Shown: piece by piece, positions 8,593 to 16,435 of the stretch
Position numbering within the stretch: position 1 is the first letter of the stretch
Layout of the letters: every line of letters begins with the position of its first letter
The notes under the pieces: generated by a model
The model's input: the letters and a program-made list of their open reading frames with translations, nothing else
Database searches by the model: none
What the model was told of the DNA's origin: nothing
Source of the DNA: Weissella cibaria KACC 11862
GTDB taxonomy: Bacteria > Bacillota > Bacilli > Lactobacillales > Lactobacillaceae
DNA: 64,000 bases
Assembly: GCF_000193635.1 (NCBI RefSeq)
Contig: NZ_AEKT01000057.1
Location: 1 to 64,000 of the forward strand
Direction: 5' to 3'
Translations under genes and position numbers: made by a program

Positions 8593-9251
8593 CGGGCCAC
8601 CATCCGATACCCAACTTTAAATACCGTGACAATATCATCGGCCAGCTGTAACTTTTTGCGAAGTCGTTGCACATGCAAATCGACCGTACGTGTGTCATTC
8701 GCGTCATCCGCGAAATCCCACAACGCTTGGTAAAGCGCATCGCGGGTCAAATTAACCCCTTGGTTACGGATAAAGTAAACCAATAGTTCGAATTCCTTAT
8801 GGGTCAAGTCGATAGTTTGTCCATCACGTTGCACGGTTTGCTGGGGCACGTTGACCGTTAACTCACCATAATGCAAAATCTCATCGGTTTGACCATCTGT
8901 TCGTCGTAATACTGTTTCAACTCGTGCCTTTAACACTTCCAAATGGAACGGTTTCGTAATGTAGTCATCCGCGCCTAATTGTAGGCCTTGCACAACATCA
9001 TCGACCTCGGTCTTCGCCGTCAAGAAAATGACCGGCACCTGCGCGTCGATGACATATGGCAAAACATCATAACCGCTCATTCCAGGTAAGGTAATATCTA
9101 GTAACACTAAATCGATTTTGGCGGCAGCTAATATCGCGACCGCTTCCTCACCGGTATACGCCTGACGAATATCATACAAAGATTGCAGACTCATTTTCAC
9201 CAATTGATTAATGCGGACGCTATCATCCACGATCAGCAACGTACGTTTCAT
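8589..9251 (-). CDS. OmpR-family response regulator
   Basis: This is the DNA-binding partner of the kinase. Residues about 1-120 form a receiver domain with the acidic pair in IVDDSVR, the phospho-acceptor Asp in LVLLDITLPGMSGYD and Lys in ITKPFH. Residues about 125-220 form a winged-helix (Trans_reg_C) domain with LTHKEFELLVYFIRNQG and RTVDLHVQRLRKKL. I chose ATG at 9251 (MKRTLLIVDD), which has AGTAGG about ten bases upstream. In-frame GTG at 9260 and ATG at 9257 are alternatives. The operon promoter carries a direct-repeat box shared with the LCP gene, which points to autoregulation. Confidence 0.94.
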   Translation of the reverse strand: MKRTLLIVDDSVRINQLVKMSLQSLYDIRQAYTGEEAVAILAAAKIDLVLLDITLPGMSGYDVLPYVIDAQVPVIFLTAKTEVDDVVQGLQLGADDYITKPFHLEVLKARVETVLRRTDGQTDEILHYGELTVNVPQQTVQRDGQTIDLTHKEFELLVYFIRNQGVNLTRDALYQALWDFADDANDTRTVDLHVQRLRKKLQLADDIVTVFKVGYRMVAR

Positions 9252-9287
9252 ATTCATCACCTACTTTTCATCACTTACCGCCAGTCT

Positions 9288-9319
9288 ATCATAAGTAAAA
9301 TTTGTATCTGACTTGTATC
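9288..9319 (-). promoter_or_regulatory. Two-component operon promoter with the same direct-repeat box
   Basis: On the minus strand GATACAA occurs twice with an 11-bp period (9313-9319, 9302-9308), followed by eight bases and a -10 TATGAT (9288-9293). Spacing and order are identical to the LCP promoter at 6532-6563. The box also lies upstream of the divergent msrA. Confidence 0.75.
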
Positions 9320-9334
9320 TTCGAAAAGATTTGC

Positions 9335-9378
9335 TTTTCATTTAATTTTAGCGCGGTAGAATAAGGACAAAAGGGAGG
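9335..9378 (+). promoter_or_regulatory. msrA promoter and ribosome-binding site
   Basis: TTTTCA (9335-9340), 16 bases, then TAGAAT (9357-9362) form a plausible sigma-A promoter. AAGGGAGG follows at 9371-9378. Confidence 0.55.
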
Positions 9379-9383
9379 TATTA

Positions 9384-9911
9384 ATGATGACAACACAAAC
9401 TGCAACCTTTGCTGGGGGATGTTTCTGGTGCATGGTCGAACCATTTGAAACCATGGCCGGTATTGAAAAGGTGCGTTCTGGCTATACCGGTGGTTTCGTG
9501 GCAAATCCTACGTATGAACAAGTTGCCTCTCACCAAACCGGCCACACCGAAGCCGTCAAAGTTTGGTTTGATGATCAACAAGTGTCGTACCAAGACCTTG
9601 TTGATCTCTACTGGCAACTAGCCGACCCAACTGATGCGATGGGCCAATTTGCCGACCGTGGTGACTCATACCGGCCCGTTATTTTTGTTGCCGATGAGCA
9701 ACAACGCCAAGTGGCCGAAGCTTCCAAGCAGGCGTTAGCCACATCAGGCCGTTTTACTGACCCAATTGTGACAAGCATTGAAGATGCAAAACCTTTCTAC
9801 GACGCCGAAGAAGAACACCAACAGTTCTATAAGAAGAACCCCTTACGCGAATACATGATGATGATGCCTCGTAAGGCCTACCAGAAGAAATATTGGTCAG
9901 ATAGGACATAA
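9384..9911 (+). CDS. msrA: Peptide-methionine (S)-S-oxide reductase
   Basis: MsrA reduces methionine S-sulfoxide in proteins and protects against oxidative damage. The 175-residue length and the catalytic motif [12 protein letters not shown] near the N-terminus are typical. Further family motifs are [26 protein letters not shown] and [12 protein letters not shown]. There are two adjacent ATG codons (9384 and 9387) after AAGGGAGG; the first is given. The gene is divergent from the two-component operon and ends in a strong bidirectional terminator. Confidence 0.96.
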   Translation: MMTTQTATFAGGCFWCMVEPFETMAGIEKVRSGYTGGFVANPTYEQVASHQTGHTEAVKVWFDDQQVSYQDLVDLYWQLADPTDAMGQFADRGDSYRPVIFVADEQQRQVAEASKQALATSGRFTDPIVTSIEDAKPFYDAEEEHQQFYKKNPLREYMMMMPRKAYQKKYWSDRT

Positions 9912-9950
9912 TGTAAAAGAGCGACAAGGCAACCTTGTCGCTCTTTTACA
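9912..9950. terminator. Bidirectional terminator between msrA and the 65-residue gene
   Basis: An 18-bp perfect stem (TGTAAAAGAGCGACAAGG and its complement) has a three-base loop. T-rich arms allow termination from both sides. Confidence 0.9.
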
Positions 9951-10148
9951 TTAATACGTGTGCACTGGAATCTTACGCAAGCGTACCGTCTGATTTTCTG
10001 TGTCTGCATCAAACATGCATACCGTATCGCCAAGTGCTAATTCGTACACACTCTGATACTTTAGAATGTGACCATTCACCGTAATTGTTCCCTTAGTGAA
10101 GTTGCCAACTGTTAAATGCACGGTCATGCCTGGCAAAATATCTTTCAT
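9951..10148 (-). CDS. Small hypothetical protein, 65 residues
   Basis: Unrecognised. A beta-rich sequence (MKDILPGMTVHLTVGNF, GDTVCMFDADTENQTVRLRKI) without a membrane segment suggests a small barrel. GGGGGATTAATA precedes the ATG at 10148. It is divergent from the PTS-IIB-like gene, and both share a mirror-image control region with a cre box and a 13-bp element on each side, so the two genes are probably co-regulated. Confidence 0.65.
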   Translation of the reverse strand: MKDILPGMTVHLTVGNFTKGTITVNGHILKYQSVYELALGDTVCMFDADTENQTVRLRKIPVHTY

Positions 10149-10190
10149 TATTAATCCCCCTTCAAGTTGTCATGACAACAAGTTATCCTA

Positions 10191-10317
10191 CCGATAGTTT
10201 AACATAAAAGCGCTTTCATTACCGTTTAGACATGACCCTATTTCGTTGCATATTCCAAAAATAGGGTTATGATAGATATTAATGAAAGCGCTTACTATAA
10301 ATAAGTTAAACTATCGG
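10191..10317. promoter_or_regulatory. Mirror-image divergent control region with two cre boxes
   Basis: A 13-bp element (CCGATAGTTTAAC, 10191-10203) recurs as its exact complement at 10305-10317. Inside it a 14-bp cre-like box (AAGCGCTTTCATTA, 10208-10221) recurs as its complement at 10280-10293. Each divergent gene thus has a cre box and then the 13-bp element before its start. The cre boxes fit the CcpA consensus. The 13-bp element may bind a specific regulator. Confidence 0.75.
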
Positions 10318-10343
10318 CACTTTCAACTTTGGGGGTAATACAC

Positions 10344-10658
10344 ATGACAAAGCGAATTGTTTTAGTAGATGCAGCCGGCATGTCAATTTCAATGCTAGCC
10401 AACAAGATGAATGAAGCCGCTCAAGCAGAAAATCTAGACGTGACCACGATTGGCGTTTCTGATAGTGCCGCCCGTGATCAAATCGCCACTGATCAGCCAA
10501 TTGTAATTATGATTGCACCACAAGTGAAGTACATGCACCAACGCTATGAAGATGACTATGGTAAGGATTACCCTGTTGTCGACATCAACATGATGGATTA
10601 CGGCATGATGCGTGGCGCAAATATTTTGCACGCAGCACTAGACGCTGAACGGGTCTAA
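10344..10658 (+). CDS. PTS lactose/cellobiose IIB-like protein lacking the phosphorylated cysteine
   Basis: The 104-residue product matches the PTS_IIB lactose/cellobiose fold. IIB proteins normally carry phosphate on the Cys of a VCSAGMSTS-type loop after the first strand; here the loop reads VDAAGMSISML, with Asp in place of Cys. The rest of the fold (IVIMIAPQVKYMH, PVVDINMMDYGMM) is intact. Start ATG at 10344 follows GGGGG by eight bases; a TTG at 10329 is less likely. No IIA or IIC gene adjoins it. Without the cysteine it cannot phosphorylate sugar by the usual route, so a regulatory or phosphate-insensitive role is possible. Flanking cre boxes imply catabolite control. Confidence 0.75.
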   Translation: MTKRIVLVDAAGMSISMLANKMNEAAQAENLDVTTIGVSDSAARDQIATDQPIVIMIAPQVKYMHQRYEDDYGKDYPVVDINMMDYGMMRGANILHAALDAERV

Positions 10659-10686
10659 CCGGAACCACAATGATTTTTTAGCACAT

Positions 10687-10738
10687 GAAAAAGGGCGTAA
10701 GTGCTTCGACTAAAAACCGAAGCACTTACGCCCTTTTC
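10687..10738. terminator. Bidirectional terminator between the IIB-like gene and the araC-type gene
   Basis: A stem of about 21 bp (GAAAAAGGGCGTAAGTGCTTCG with its complement, one unpaired base near the foot) encloses a nine-base loop, with A/T-rich ends on both sides. Confidence 0.88.
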
Positions 10739-10743
10739 AATAC

Positions 10744-11595
10744 TTATTGATGATTATCAGAAACACCACCGTCAGCAGTCAGATGACGCAGCTGATTAGG
10801 CGTTTTCCCATACAGTTCTTTAAAACACTTCATTGCTAATTTAACGTTATTGGCACCGTGTCGCGCAAAAATCGTCTTAATCGGCTGATTGGTCCCCAGA
10901 ACATCTTGGTAAATCGCGTCCAGACGGACCTGGTAAATGTAACTAACAAACGTAACGCCTACTCGTCGCTTAAAAATGCGACTGAGATAGTCTGGATTGT
11001 AGTGAAACCGTTCAGCAACTTCGCGTAACGAAATTTTTGTTTGATATTGTTTATGAATATACATGAGTACTGCCTTCAAACGGTCATCTTCAGTTAAATC
11101 CGTTGGCGTCAATTCAACGGCATAATTCATGATTAATTCGTAAAGCAATTGCATCAACACACTACCAAAGCGCAGGCGATAACCAGCATGCTTTTGGATG
11201 TAAATCTGGGTCATCTGCTGTAACATGCCGACAATTCTATTATACGTGTCGTCATGCAAACTATGATGTTGCCACAAATCAAATCGCAACAGCTCACTAT
11301 TTTCCCAATATTGATTGAGATAGTAGATGGGCACCTGCAGAACAAGTGCTTGATTCGCCAAATTAGTCGTGGCATGCAAAATTCCCGATCCAATTACCAC
11401 AAATTCGTTTTCATGTAACGTAATATCATGCTGTTCATATCGAAACGTCACTTCACCAGTTAAAACCAATACAATTTCAATATGCGTATGCCAATGCAGC
11501 GGCTTAAAGCCCAGCGGTTCTTCGGATAAAAAAACGCGGACTCCGACATCTGAGTTAACAGCAAATATTTCGTGCTGTTTGACTTCCTGATTCAT
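10744..11595 (-). CDS. AraC-family transcriptional regulator (cupin sensor)
   Basis: The 283-residue regulator has an N-terminal cupin-type sensor (about 20-110, with HWHTHIEIVLVLTGEV) and a C-terminal double helix-turn-helix (about 175-270, ISLREVAERFHYNPDYLSRIFKRRVG). It lies 65 bp downstream of the alpha-xylosidase gene on the same strand with no clear terminator between. It may therefore be the last gene of the sugar operon, and is a candidate activator of it. Confidence 0.88.
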   Translation of the reverse strand: MNQEVKQHEIFAVNSDVGVRVFLSEEPLGFKPLHWHTHIEIVLVLTGEVTFRYEQHDITLHENEFVVIGSGILHATTNLANQALVLQVPIYYLNQYWENSELLRFDLWQHHSLHDDTYNRIVGMLQQMTQIYIQKHAGYRLRFGSVLMQLLYELIMNYAVELTPTDLTEDDRLKAVLMYIHKQYQTKISLREVAERFHYNPDYLSRIFKRRVGVTFVSYIYQVRLDAIYQDVLGTNQPIKTIFARHGANNVKLAMKCFKELYGKTPNQLRHLTADGGVSDNHQ

Positions 11596-11660
11596 TCATT
11601 CTCTCCCCATAATCTTACTCAACCGCCCCCGACTGGTTGAAATAAAAGTATAGGTCTAGT

Positions 11661-13778
11661 TTAGCCGATTTTCCGCCACAAAGGCAAACTCATAAAGTCG
11701 TAATTTTCTGTCATCCAACGACCGTTTTCAGTTACCTCAACGACGCGACCATCCAAGATGTGCTCCCACTTACCAGCTGGCAAGTAATAATCAACATCCC
11801 CTTCTTCCGTCATGACCGGTGCCACCAAAACGTCGCTACCAAGCATATATTGCCGGTCTAGCGTTGCCGTATTTTGATCTTCAGGGAACTCCAAGTACAT
11901 TGGTCGCATCAACGGAATCCCCGCTTCAACTGATTCCTTAGCTTGACCGTAAATATAGGGCATCATATCCAACTTCAATTGCGTGAACTTACGTGTTACA
12001 TCAACTGCTTCTTCGTCAAACAACCAAGGCACCCGGTACTCGATGTTACCGTGGTAACGTGAGTGACTTGAAAGCAAGCCAAATTGTGTCCAGCGCTTGT
12101 AGATTGATGGGCTCGCATTCTCTTCGAAACCACCAATATCGTGACTCCAGAATGTGTAACCTGATGACATCAAGCTCAACCCACCACGGAGACTATCGGC
12201 CATTGAGTGGAATTGGCTCAAGTTGTCACCACCCCAGTGAACTGGGTATTGTTGACCGCCGACCGTACCAGAGCGCGCAAAGACAACCGCTTCCTCTTCA
12301 CCCTTTTCTTGTTGCAACAATTCGAATACCGCTTCGTTGTAACGATGCGTGTAGTAGTTGTGCTCACCTTCAGGGTTGCCGCCATTAAAGAAGACGGCGT
12401 CGTGCATTGGAATTCGCTCACCGAAATCCGTCTTAAAGCAGTCCACACCCATGTCCAACAAGTTCTTCAACAAACCTTGGTACCAAGCGCGGGCTTCTGG
12501 GTTTGTGAAGTCAACCACCGCATTACCTGGTTGCCACAAATCCCATTGCCAAACACTGCCGTCAGTGTGCTTGATGAAGTAGCCCTTTTCCTTACCAATC
12601 TTGAAGAGTGGTGACTTTTGTGAGATGTATGGGTTGATCCAAACGCAGACCTTCAAGCCCTTGTCGTGCAAACGCTGCAACAAACCAACTGGATCTGGGA
12701 ATTGTTCCTTATCCCATTCCATGTTTGACCACTCGAAGCCCTTCATCCAGAAGCAATCGAAGTGGAATACTGAAACCGGAATATCACGCTCGAACATACC
12801 GTCGATGAAACTCATCACCGTTTCTTCAGAGTAGTCCGTTGTAAATGACGTCGATAGCCACAAGCCGAATGTCCATTCTGGTGGCAAAACAGACCCACCC
12901 GTCAATTTGTTGTACTTTGAAATCACTGCCTTTGGTGAATCACCCGCAATCACATAGTATTCCAGTGATTCGCCACGCGTTGAGAAGCTGACCCGATCAA
13001 CCACTTCGCTCCCCACTTCAAAACTCGTTGGTTGGCTTTCGTTAACGAAGACGCCGTAGTAAACGCCAGCCTTCCCCGTCATATAGAACGGAATTGACTT
13101 GTAGCTTTGTTCTGAACCAGTACCACCGTCCATGTTGATCGTATCGATGCTTTGACCGTTCTTGACGAATGCCCCGAAACGCTCACCGAAGCCGTAAACA
13201 TTCGTCCCTGGCAATAGGCTCAATTGCTCACGCATAAAGTGGTCGGTTGCCGCAACTGATCCTTGTGGACCCAAGTTTTGCGCACCCGTAACCGTGTTGG
13301 CGTGCATCACTTGACCCAATTGTTTACCTGACAAATCATCAATTGACGCTTGCGCCTTGTATTCAGAACCCGTAATGCGCTTACCCTTGTAGTTGAAATC
13401 AATGTTGAACTTGTCATGCATTGAGACAGCCAATTGCAAATCACCACTCGTCAATGTTGCAACAGACTCTGCAATTTCGATTGCCGGCGTCACGTTGTTG
13501 TTTTGCAACTCGTATAGTGGATTCTTATCATCACGATCGAAGTGCTTCAACTCAACACCGATAACGTCTTCAGCTGGTGAGAACACCGTCATCGTCGTTG
13601 CACCGACATCCAACATGTCACTGCGAGAGTTGATCCGGTGGTAAGCTGAGTAAACACGCAAGGCATCACTTGCGTAACTGTCCTCATCCTTCTCCACGAC
13701 CATTGCGTCGAAAGCCTCCAATGGTGAGTTAACAATGTACTCATCACGGTTTAGCCAGTATCCATTCGTAAACTTCAT
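11661..13778 (-). CDS. xylQ: GH31 alpha-xylosidase (YicI/XylQ type)
   Basis: GH31 alpha-xylosidases release alpha-linked xylose, for example from isoprimeverose (alpha-xylosyl-1,6-glucose) derived from plant xyloglucan. The 705-residue cytoplasmic protein has the YicI-type nucleophile motif CFKTDFGERIP (Asp about 451) and the acid/base segment VHWGGDN (Asp about 518), spaced 67 residues apart, as in YicI. Flanking motifs such as VFHFDCFWMKGFEWSNMEWD and GGFEENASP also fit. It is 42 bp downstream of a GPH-family transporter, the same pairing as xylP-xylQ in Lactobacillus pentosus. The symbol is by analogy; other alpha-xylosides are possible substrates. Confidence 0.9.
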   Translation of the reverse strand: MKFTNGYWLNRDEYIVNSPLEAFDAMVVEKDEDSYASDALRVYSAYHRINSRSDMLDVGATTMTVFSPAEDVIGVELKHFDRDDKNPLYELQNNNVTPAIEIAESVATLTSGDLQLAVSMHDKFNIDFNYKGKRITGSEYKAQASIDDLSGKQLGQVMHANTVTGAQNLGPQGSVAATDHFMREQLSLLPGTNVYGFGERFGAFVKNGQSIDTINMDGGTGSEQSYKSIPFYMTGKAGVYYGVFVNESQPTSFEVGSEVVDRVSFSTRGESLEYYVIAGDSPKAVISKYNKLTGGSVLPPEWTFGLWLSTSFTTDYSEETVMSFIDGMFERDIPVSVFHFDCFWMKGFEWSNMEWDKEQFPDPVGLLQRLHDKGLKVCVWINPYISQKSPLFKIGKEKGYFIKHTDGSVWQWDLWQPGNAVVDFTNPEARAWYQGLLKNLLDMGVDCFKTDFGERIPMHDAVFFNGGNPEGEHNYYTHRYNEAVFELLQQEKGEEEAVVFARSGTVGGQQYPVHWGGDNLSQFHSMADSLRGGLSLMSSGYTFWSHDIGGFEENASPSIYKRWTQFGLLSSHSRYHGNIEYRVPWLFDEEAVDVTRKFTQLKLDMMPYIYGQAKESVEAGIPLMRPMYLEFPEDQNTATLDRQYMLGSDVLVAPVMTEEGDVDYYLPAGKWEHILDGRVVEVTENGRWMTENYDFMSLPLWRKIG

Positions 13779-13820
13779 GTTTTTATTCCCCGTTTAATTA
13801 TGTTTGAAATGCCTATCAAT

Positions 13821-15239
13821 TTAGGCTTCTGCGTCGGCAACTTCTGCAGCTTCACGCTCGTGCTTAGCCGTCAAATCAGCAACCATTTTTGGCTCAAGCT
13901 TGTCGATGTTGTTGAACAACAGCGCGATTGCTGAGGCAGCATACCCGATAAATGGAATCCAGATGAATCCCATCCGAATTGCATTCAATGCTGATGCCGT
14001 TTGCGTCCCATCTGATGAGGCAGCGTAACCACCGGCTGCCAGAACGGCGGCTAAGACCATACCACCGATTCCCATGCCCAACTTAGCTGAGAATGAACTA
14101 AATGATGTGACGAACCCTTCGGCACGCACACCGTTCTTCCACTCACCGAAATCAACAGCGTCTGACAACATAACGGCGATCAAGGCACCCGTCAAACCGT
14201 AGCTGATGAAGTACAAGACAATACCAGTCAAGATAATGGCAACATTTCCGTTCATGATGTCCGCAAGGTAAAGTACCAATTGTGACAAAGCCGTGCCGAC
14301 CATACCAAGCAACATTGTGTTTCGCTTACCCAAACGACGGGCAACGAATGGCACCATTGCTGTTGAAGCCAACGTGATAACCGTTCCAGCCAAGACCAAA
14401 CTTCCTAACGCTTCGTTGTGCAAAACGTACTTGAAGTAGTAAGGCAATGAACTTGAACGAACGGCAAAGCCACCCCAATAGATAAAGTTGATGAAAATGA
14501 TAATGGCCCATGGGTAGTTCCCCTTCAAGGCCTTCACTGATTCACGCATTGGAACAGCACGGTTAGAGTCCTTCGTGACCACACGCTCACGAGTGCCGGC
14601 GAAGGCAACCAACAAGCAGGCAGCCGTGATAACACCCAAGATAACGGCCCAGATGAACCAACCGGTTGCTGACGTTGAAGGATCCTTAGCACCTTTATCA
14701 AAGATACCTGCGATAAGTCCAACTGCCGGCAATGTCAATGGCAAGAAAATGGCAGCGCCCATATTACCAAAGAATTGACACACCGTTGACAACGTCACAC
14801 GTTCTTGTGGATTTGACGTCAGTGCTGGCAAAATTGACGTCACTGGGATGTTGATACCTGAGTACAAAACCTTTGCGCCAATGTAGGCGATATAAATCCA
14901 TACCACCTTACCCGTTTCTGATAGTGGTGGCGCCGTAAAGGCCATCACACAGAAGATGGCAAATGGAATGGCAAACCACAACCAGTATGGTCGTGACTTT
15001 CCCCACTTCGTATGCGTTCGATCGATGAACTGTCCCCAAATCACCCCATCAATTGAATCAATAATTGCTGTAATCGCGAAAAGTCCTGTAACGGCTGCCG
15101 CAGCAACCCCTAAAGTATCCGTACAGAAAACCAAGAAGTACGTTCCAACGATTTGAAAAATTGTGTTACACCCAAAGTCCGACATGGCGTAGGCGACTCG
15201 TTCGCCCCACCCCACTTGATTCGGCATTTTGTTGTCCAT
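13821..15239 (-). CDS. xylP: GPH-family sugar:cation symporter (XylP/YicJ-like)
   Basis: The 472 residues have about 12 membrane helices and belong to the glycoside-pentoside-hexuronide symporters. Typical features are GERVAYAMSDFGCNTIFQ at the N-terminus, DGVIWGQFIDRTHTKWGKSRPYWLW in the first loop and VDFGEWKNGVRAEGFVTS late in the protein. Members named XylP import isoprimeverose and YicJ is paired with YicI. The downstream alpha-xylosidase supports uptake of isoprimeverose or a similar alpha-xyloside. No PTS-IIA tail is fused. GGAGGGACATCGTC precedes the ATG, and a cre box lies upstream. Confidence 0.9.
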   Translation of the reverse strand: MDNKMPNQVGWGERVAYAMSDFGCNTIFQIVGTYFLVFCTDTLGVAAAAVTGLFAITAIIDSIDGVIWGQFIDRTHTKWGKSRPYWLWFAIPFAIFCVMAFTAPPLSETGKVVWIYIAYIGAKVLYSGINIPVTSILPALTSNPQERVTLSTVCQFFGNMGAAIFLPLTLPAVGLIAGIFDKGAKDPSTSATGWFIWAVILGVITAACLLVAFAGTRERVVTKDSNRAVPMRESVKALKGNYPWAIIIFINFIYWGGFAVRSSSLPYYFKYVLHNEALGSLVLAGTVITLASTAMVPFVARRLGKRNTMLLGMVGTALSQLVLYLADIMNGNVAIILTGIVLYFISYGLTGALIAVMLSDAVDFGEWKNGVRAEGFVTSFSSFSAKLGMGIGGMVLAAVLAAGGYAASSDGTQTASALNAIRMGFIWIPFIGYAASAIALLFNNIDKLEPKMVADLTAKHEREAAEVADAEA

Positions 15240-15289
15240 GACGATGTCCCTCCATTTTGCATGGTTAATACCTAATTTTTTCTCCGCAA

Positions 15290-15303
15290 TGCAAGCGTTT
15301 ACA
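15290..15303 (-). promoter_or_regulatory. cre box upstream of xylP
   Basis: TGTAAACGCTTGCA fits the CcpA-binding consensus and lies about 50 bp before the transporter start, so the operon is probably repressed by preferred sugars. Confidence 0.8.
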
Positions 15304-15442
15304 TTACTACGTTTTTGATTATGGCAACATCACACGCAACGTACAAGACACCTGCATGACAAGGTCGTATTTAACCAGTTAAAAAGTCAAAATCGCCCCC
15401 TATTTTGGCGCCGATCAGAATATTGACACCTTCGCTAAAAGC

Positions 15443-15480
15443 AAAAAGCAGGTGAAGTACACTGACGTACTTCACCTGCT
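15443..15480 (-). terminator. Terminator of the second araC-type gene
   Basis: AGCAGGTGAAGTAC and GTACTTCACCTGCT form a long stem followed by TTTTTGCTTTT on the minus strand. Confidence 0.85.
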
Positions 15481-15482
15481 AC

Positions 15483-16313
15483 TTAACTATTTTTCAGCGC
15501 CGTCGCGGTTAGACCGAAATTGTTCTTCAGCCCTCGATTCAATGCCTGCGTCGATGGAAAACCAACGGCCGTCGCGGTAAACGTTGCCCCTTTATGATGC
15601 ACCGTCAATAATTGATAGGCATGCATCGACCGCACCTTATTCACATACTGCATCACTGAATAACCGGTTTGCTTCTTAAAACACCGATCAAAATACGCCG
15701 TGCTCAGATGTACCCGATCAGCCAGCAATTCCAAACTCAATTCTGACGCGTACATCCGTTGCACATACGCAATCGTGTCTGCCACGTTATCGGTTACCGT
15801 ATGTTTGTTTTCAATACCGAAATGACTGGCCATCACCGACAGTATTTGTAAGATGACTCCTATTAATTCATCATCACGAAACTCATGATTTGTTTTCGTA
15901 ATTTGCCAGACCGACAACATCAAATCGGCTAATTTTGCTTTCGCCTGCTGTTGCTCCGCTGACATGAAAATTGATGGTTTCAAGATGAAACGGATATTAC
16001 CAAGCCGCGGCCCAAATTTCTCAATAAACTGACGGGATATCAGTAATAATAAGCTTTTTGTATCGCGACTCGCCCGATGAACGCCGTGCACCTCAAATGG
16101 ATTAACCACCACAAAATCACCGGCTGCCATCTGTTCAGTTTCCCCGTCAATAACATACTCACGATTGCCCCCGGTAATCGTATAGTTAATCTCTAATTCT
16201 TCGTGCCAATGTTCCGGAATATCTAATGGCACCCGTTCATCCGCCCGATCAACATAATCGAAGCGAACTGTATTATCCGCCCACTCAACACTGACATTTT
16301 CATATTCGTACAT
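15483..16313 (-). CDS. AraC-family transcriptional regulator next to xylP
   Basis: The 276-residue protein has an N-terminal cupin sensor (about 25-110, IPEHWHEELEINYTITGG) and a C-terminal helix-turn-helix pair (about 170-270, LSLELLADRVHLSTAYFDRCFKKQTG). It is a separate unit with its own terminator and its own promoter, which is overlapped by a cre box. Adjacent to the transporter, it is a strong candidate for the specific regulator of the isoprimeverose genes. A second AraC-type protein at the other end of the locus may share this role. Confidence 0.88.
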   Translation of the reverse strand: MYEYENVSVEWADNTVRFDYVDRADERVPLDIPEHWHEELEINYTITGGNREYVIDGETEQMAAGDFVVVNPFEVHGVHRASRDTKSLLLLISRQFIEKFGPRLGNIRFILKPSIFMSAEQQQAKAKLADLMLSVWQITKTNHEFRDDELIGVILQILSVMASHFGIENKHTVTDNVADTIAYVQRMYASELSLELLADRVHLSTAYFDRCFKKQTGYSVMQYVNKVRSMHAYQLLTVHHKGATFTATAVGFPSTQALNRGLKNNFGLTATALKNS

Positions 16314-16352
16314 AATCGTCCCCCAAAAATCACACGAACCTCTGCTAAGTTG

Positions 16353-16381
16353 ACTATATCAGATTTAGTAAGCGCTTACAA
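16353..16381 (-). promoter_or_regulatory. Promoter of the araC-type gene overlapped by a cre box
   Basis: On the minus strand TTGTAA (16376-16381), 17 bases, then TATAGT (16353-16358). The palindromic cre box TGTAAGCGCTTACT (16367-16380) covers the -35, so CcpA binding should repress. Confidence 0.8.
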
Positions 16382-16390
16382 ATTAGCTGT

Positions 16391-16424
16391 AAAAAAGAGT
16401 ACCCGATTTCATAACCGGATACTC
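16391..16424 (-). terminator. Terminator of pepN
   Basis: GAGTATCCGGTTATGAAATCGGGTACTC-type stem (imperfect, about 9 bp strong core) followed by TTTTTT on the minus strand. Confidence 0.75.
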
Positions 16425-16435
16425 TATCAAATTTA

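Noticed and set aside
11993-12614. Long plus-strand reading frames opposite the alpha-xylosidase gene
   Set aside because: They are antisense shadows of a well-supported gene and have no ribosome-binding sites or recognisable domains.
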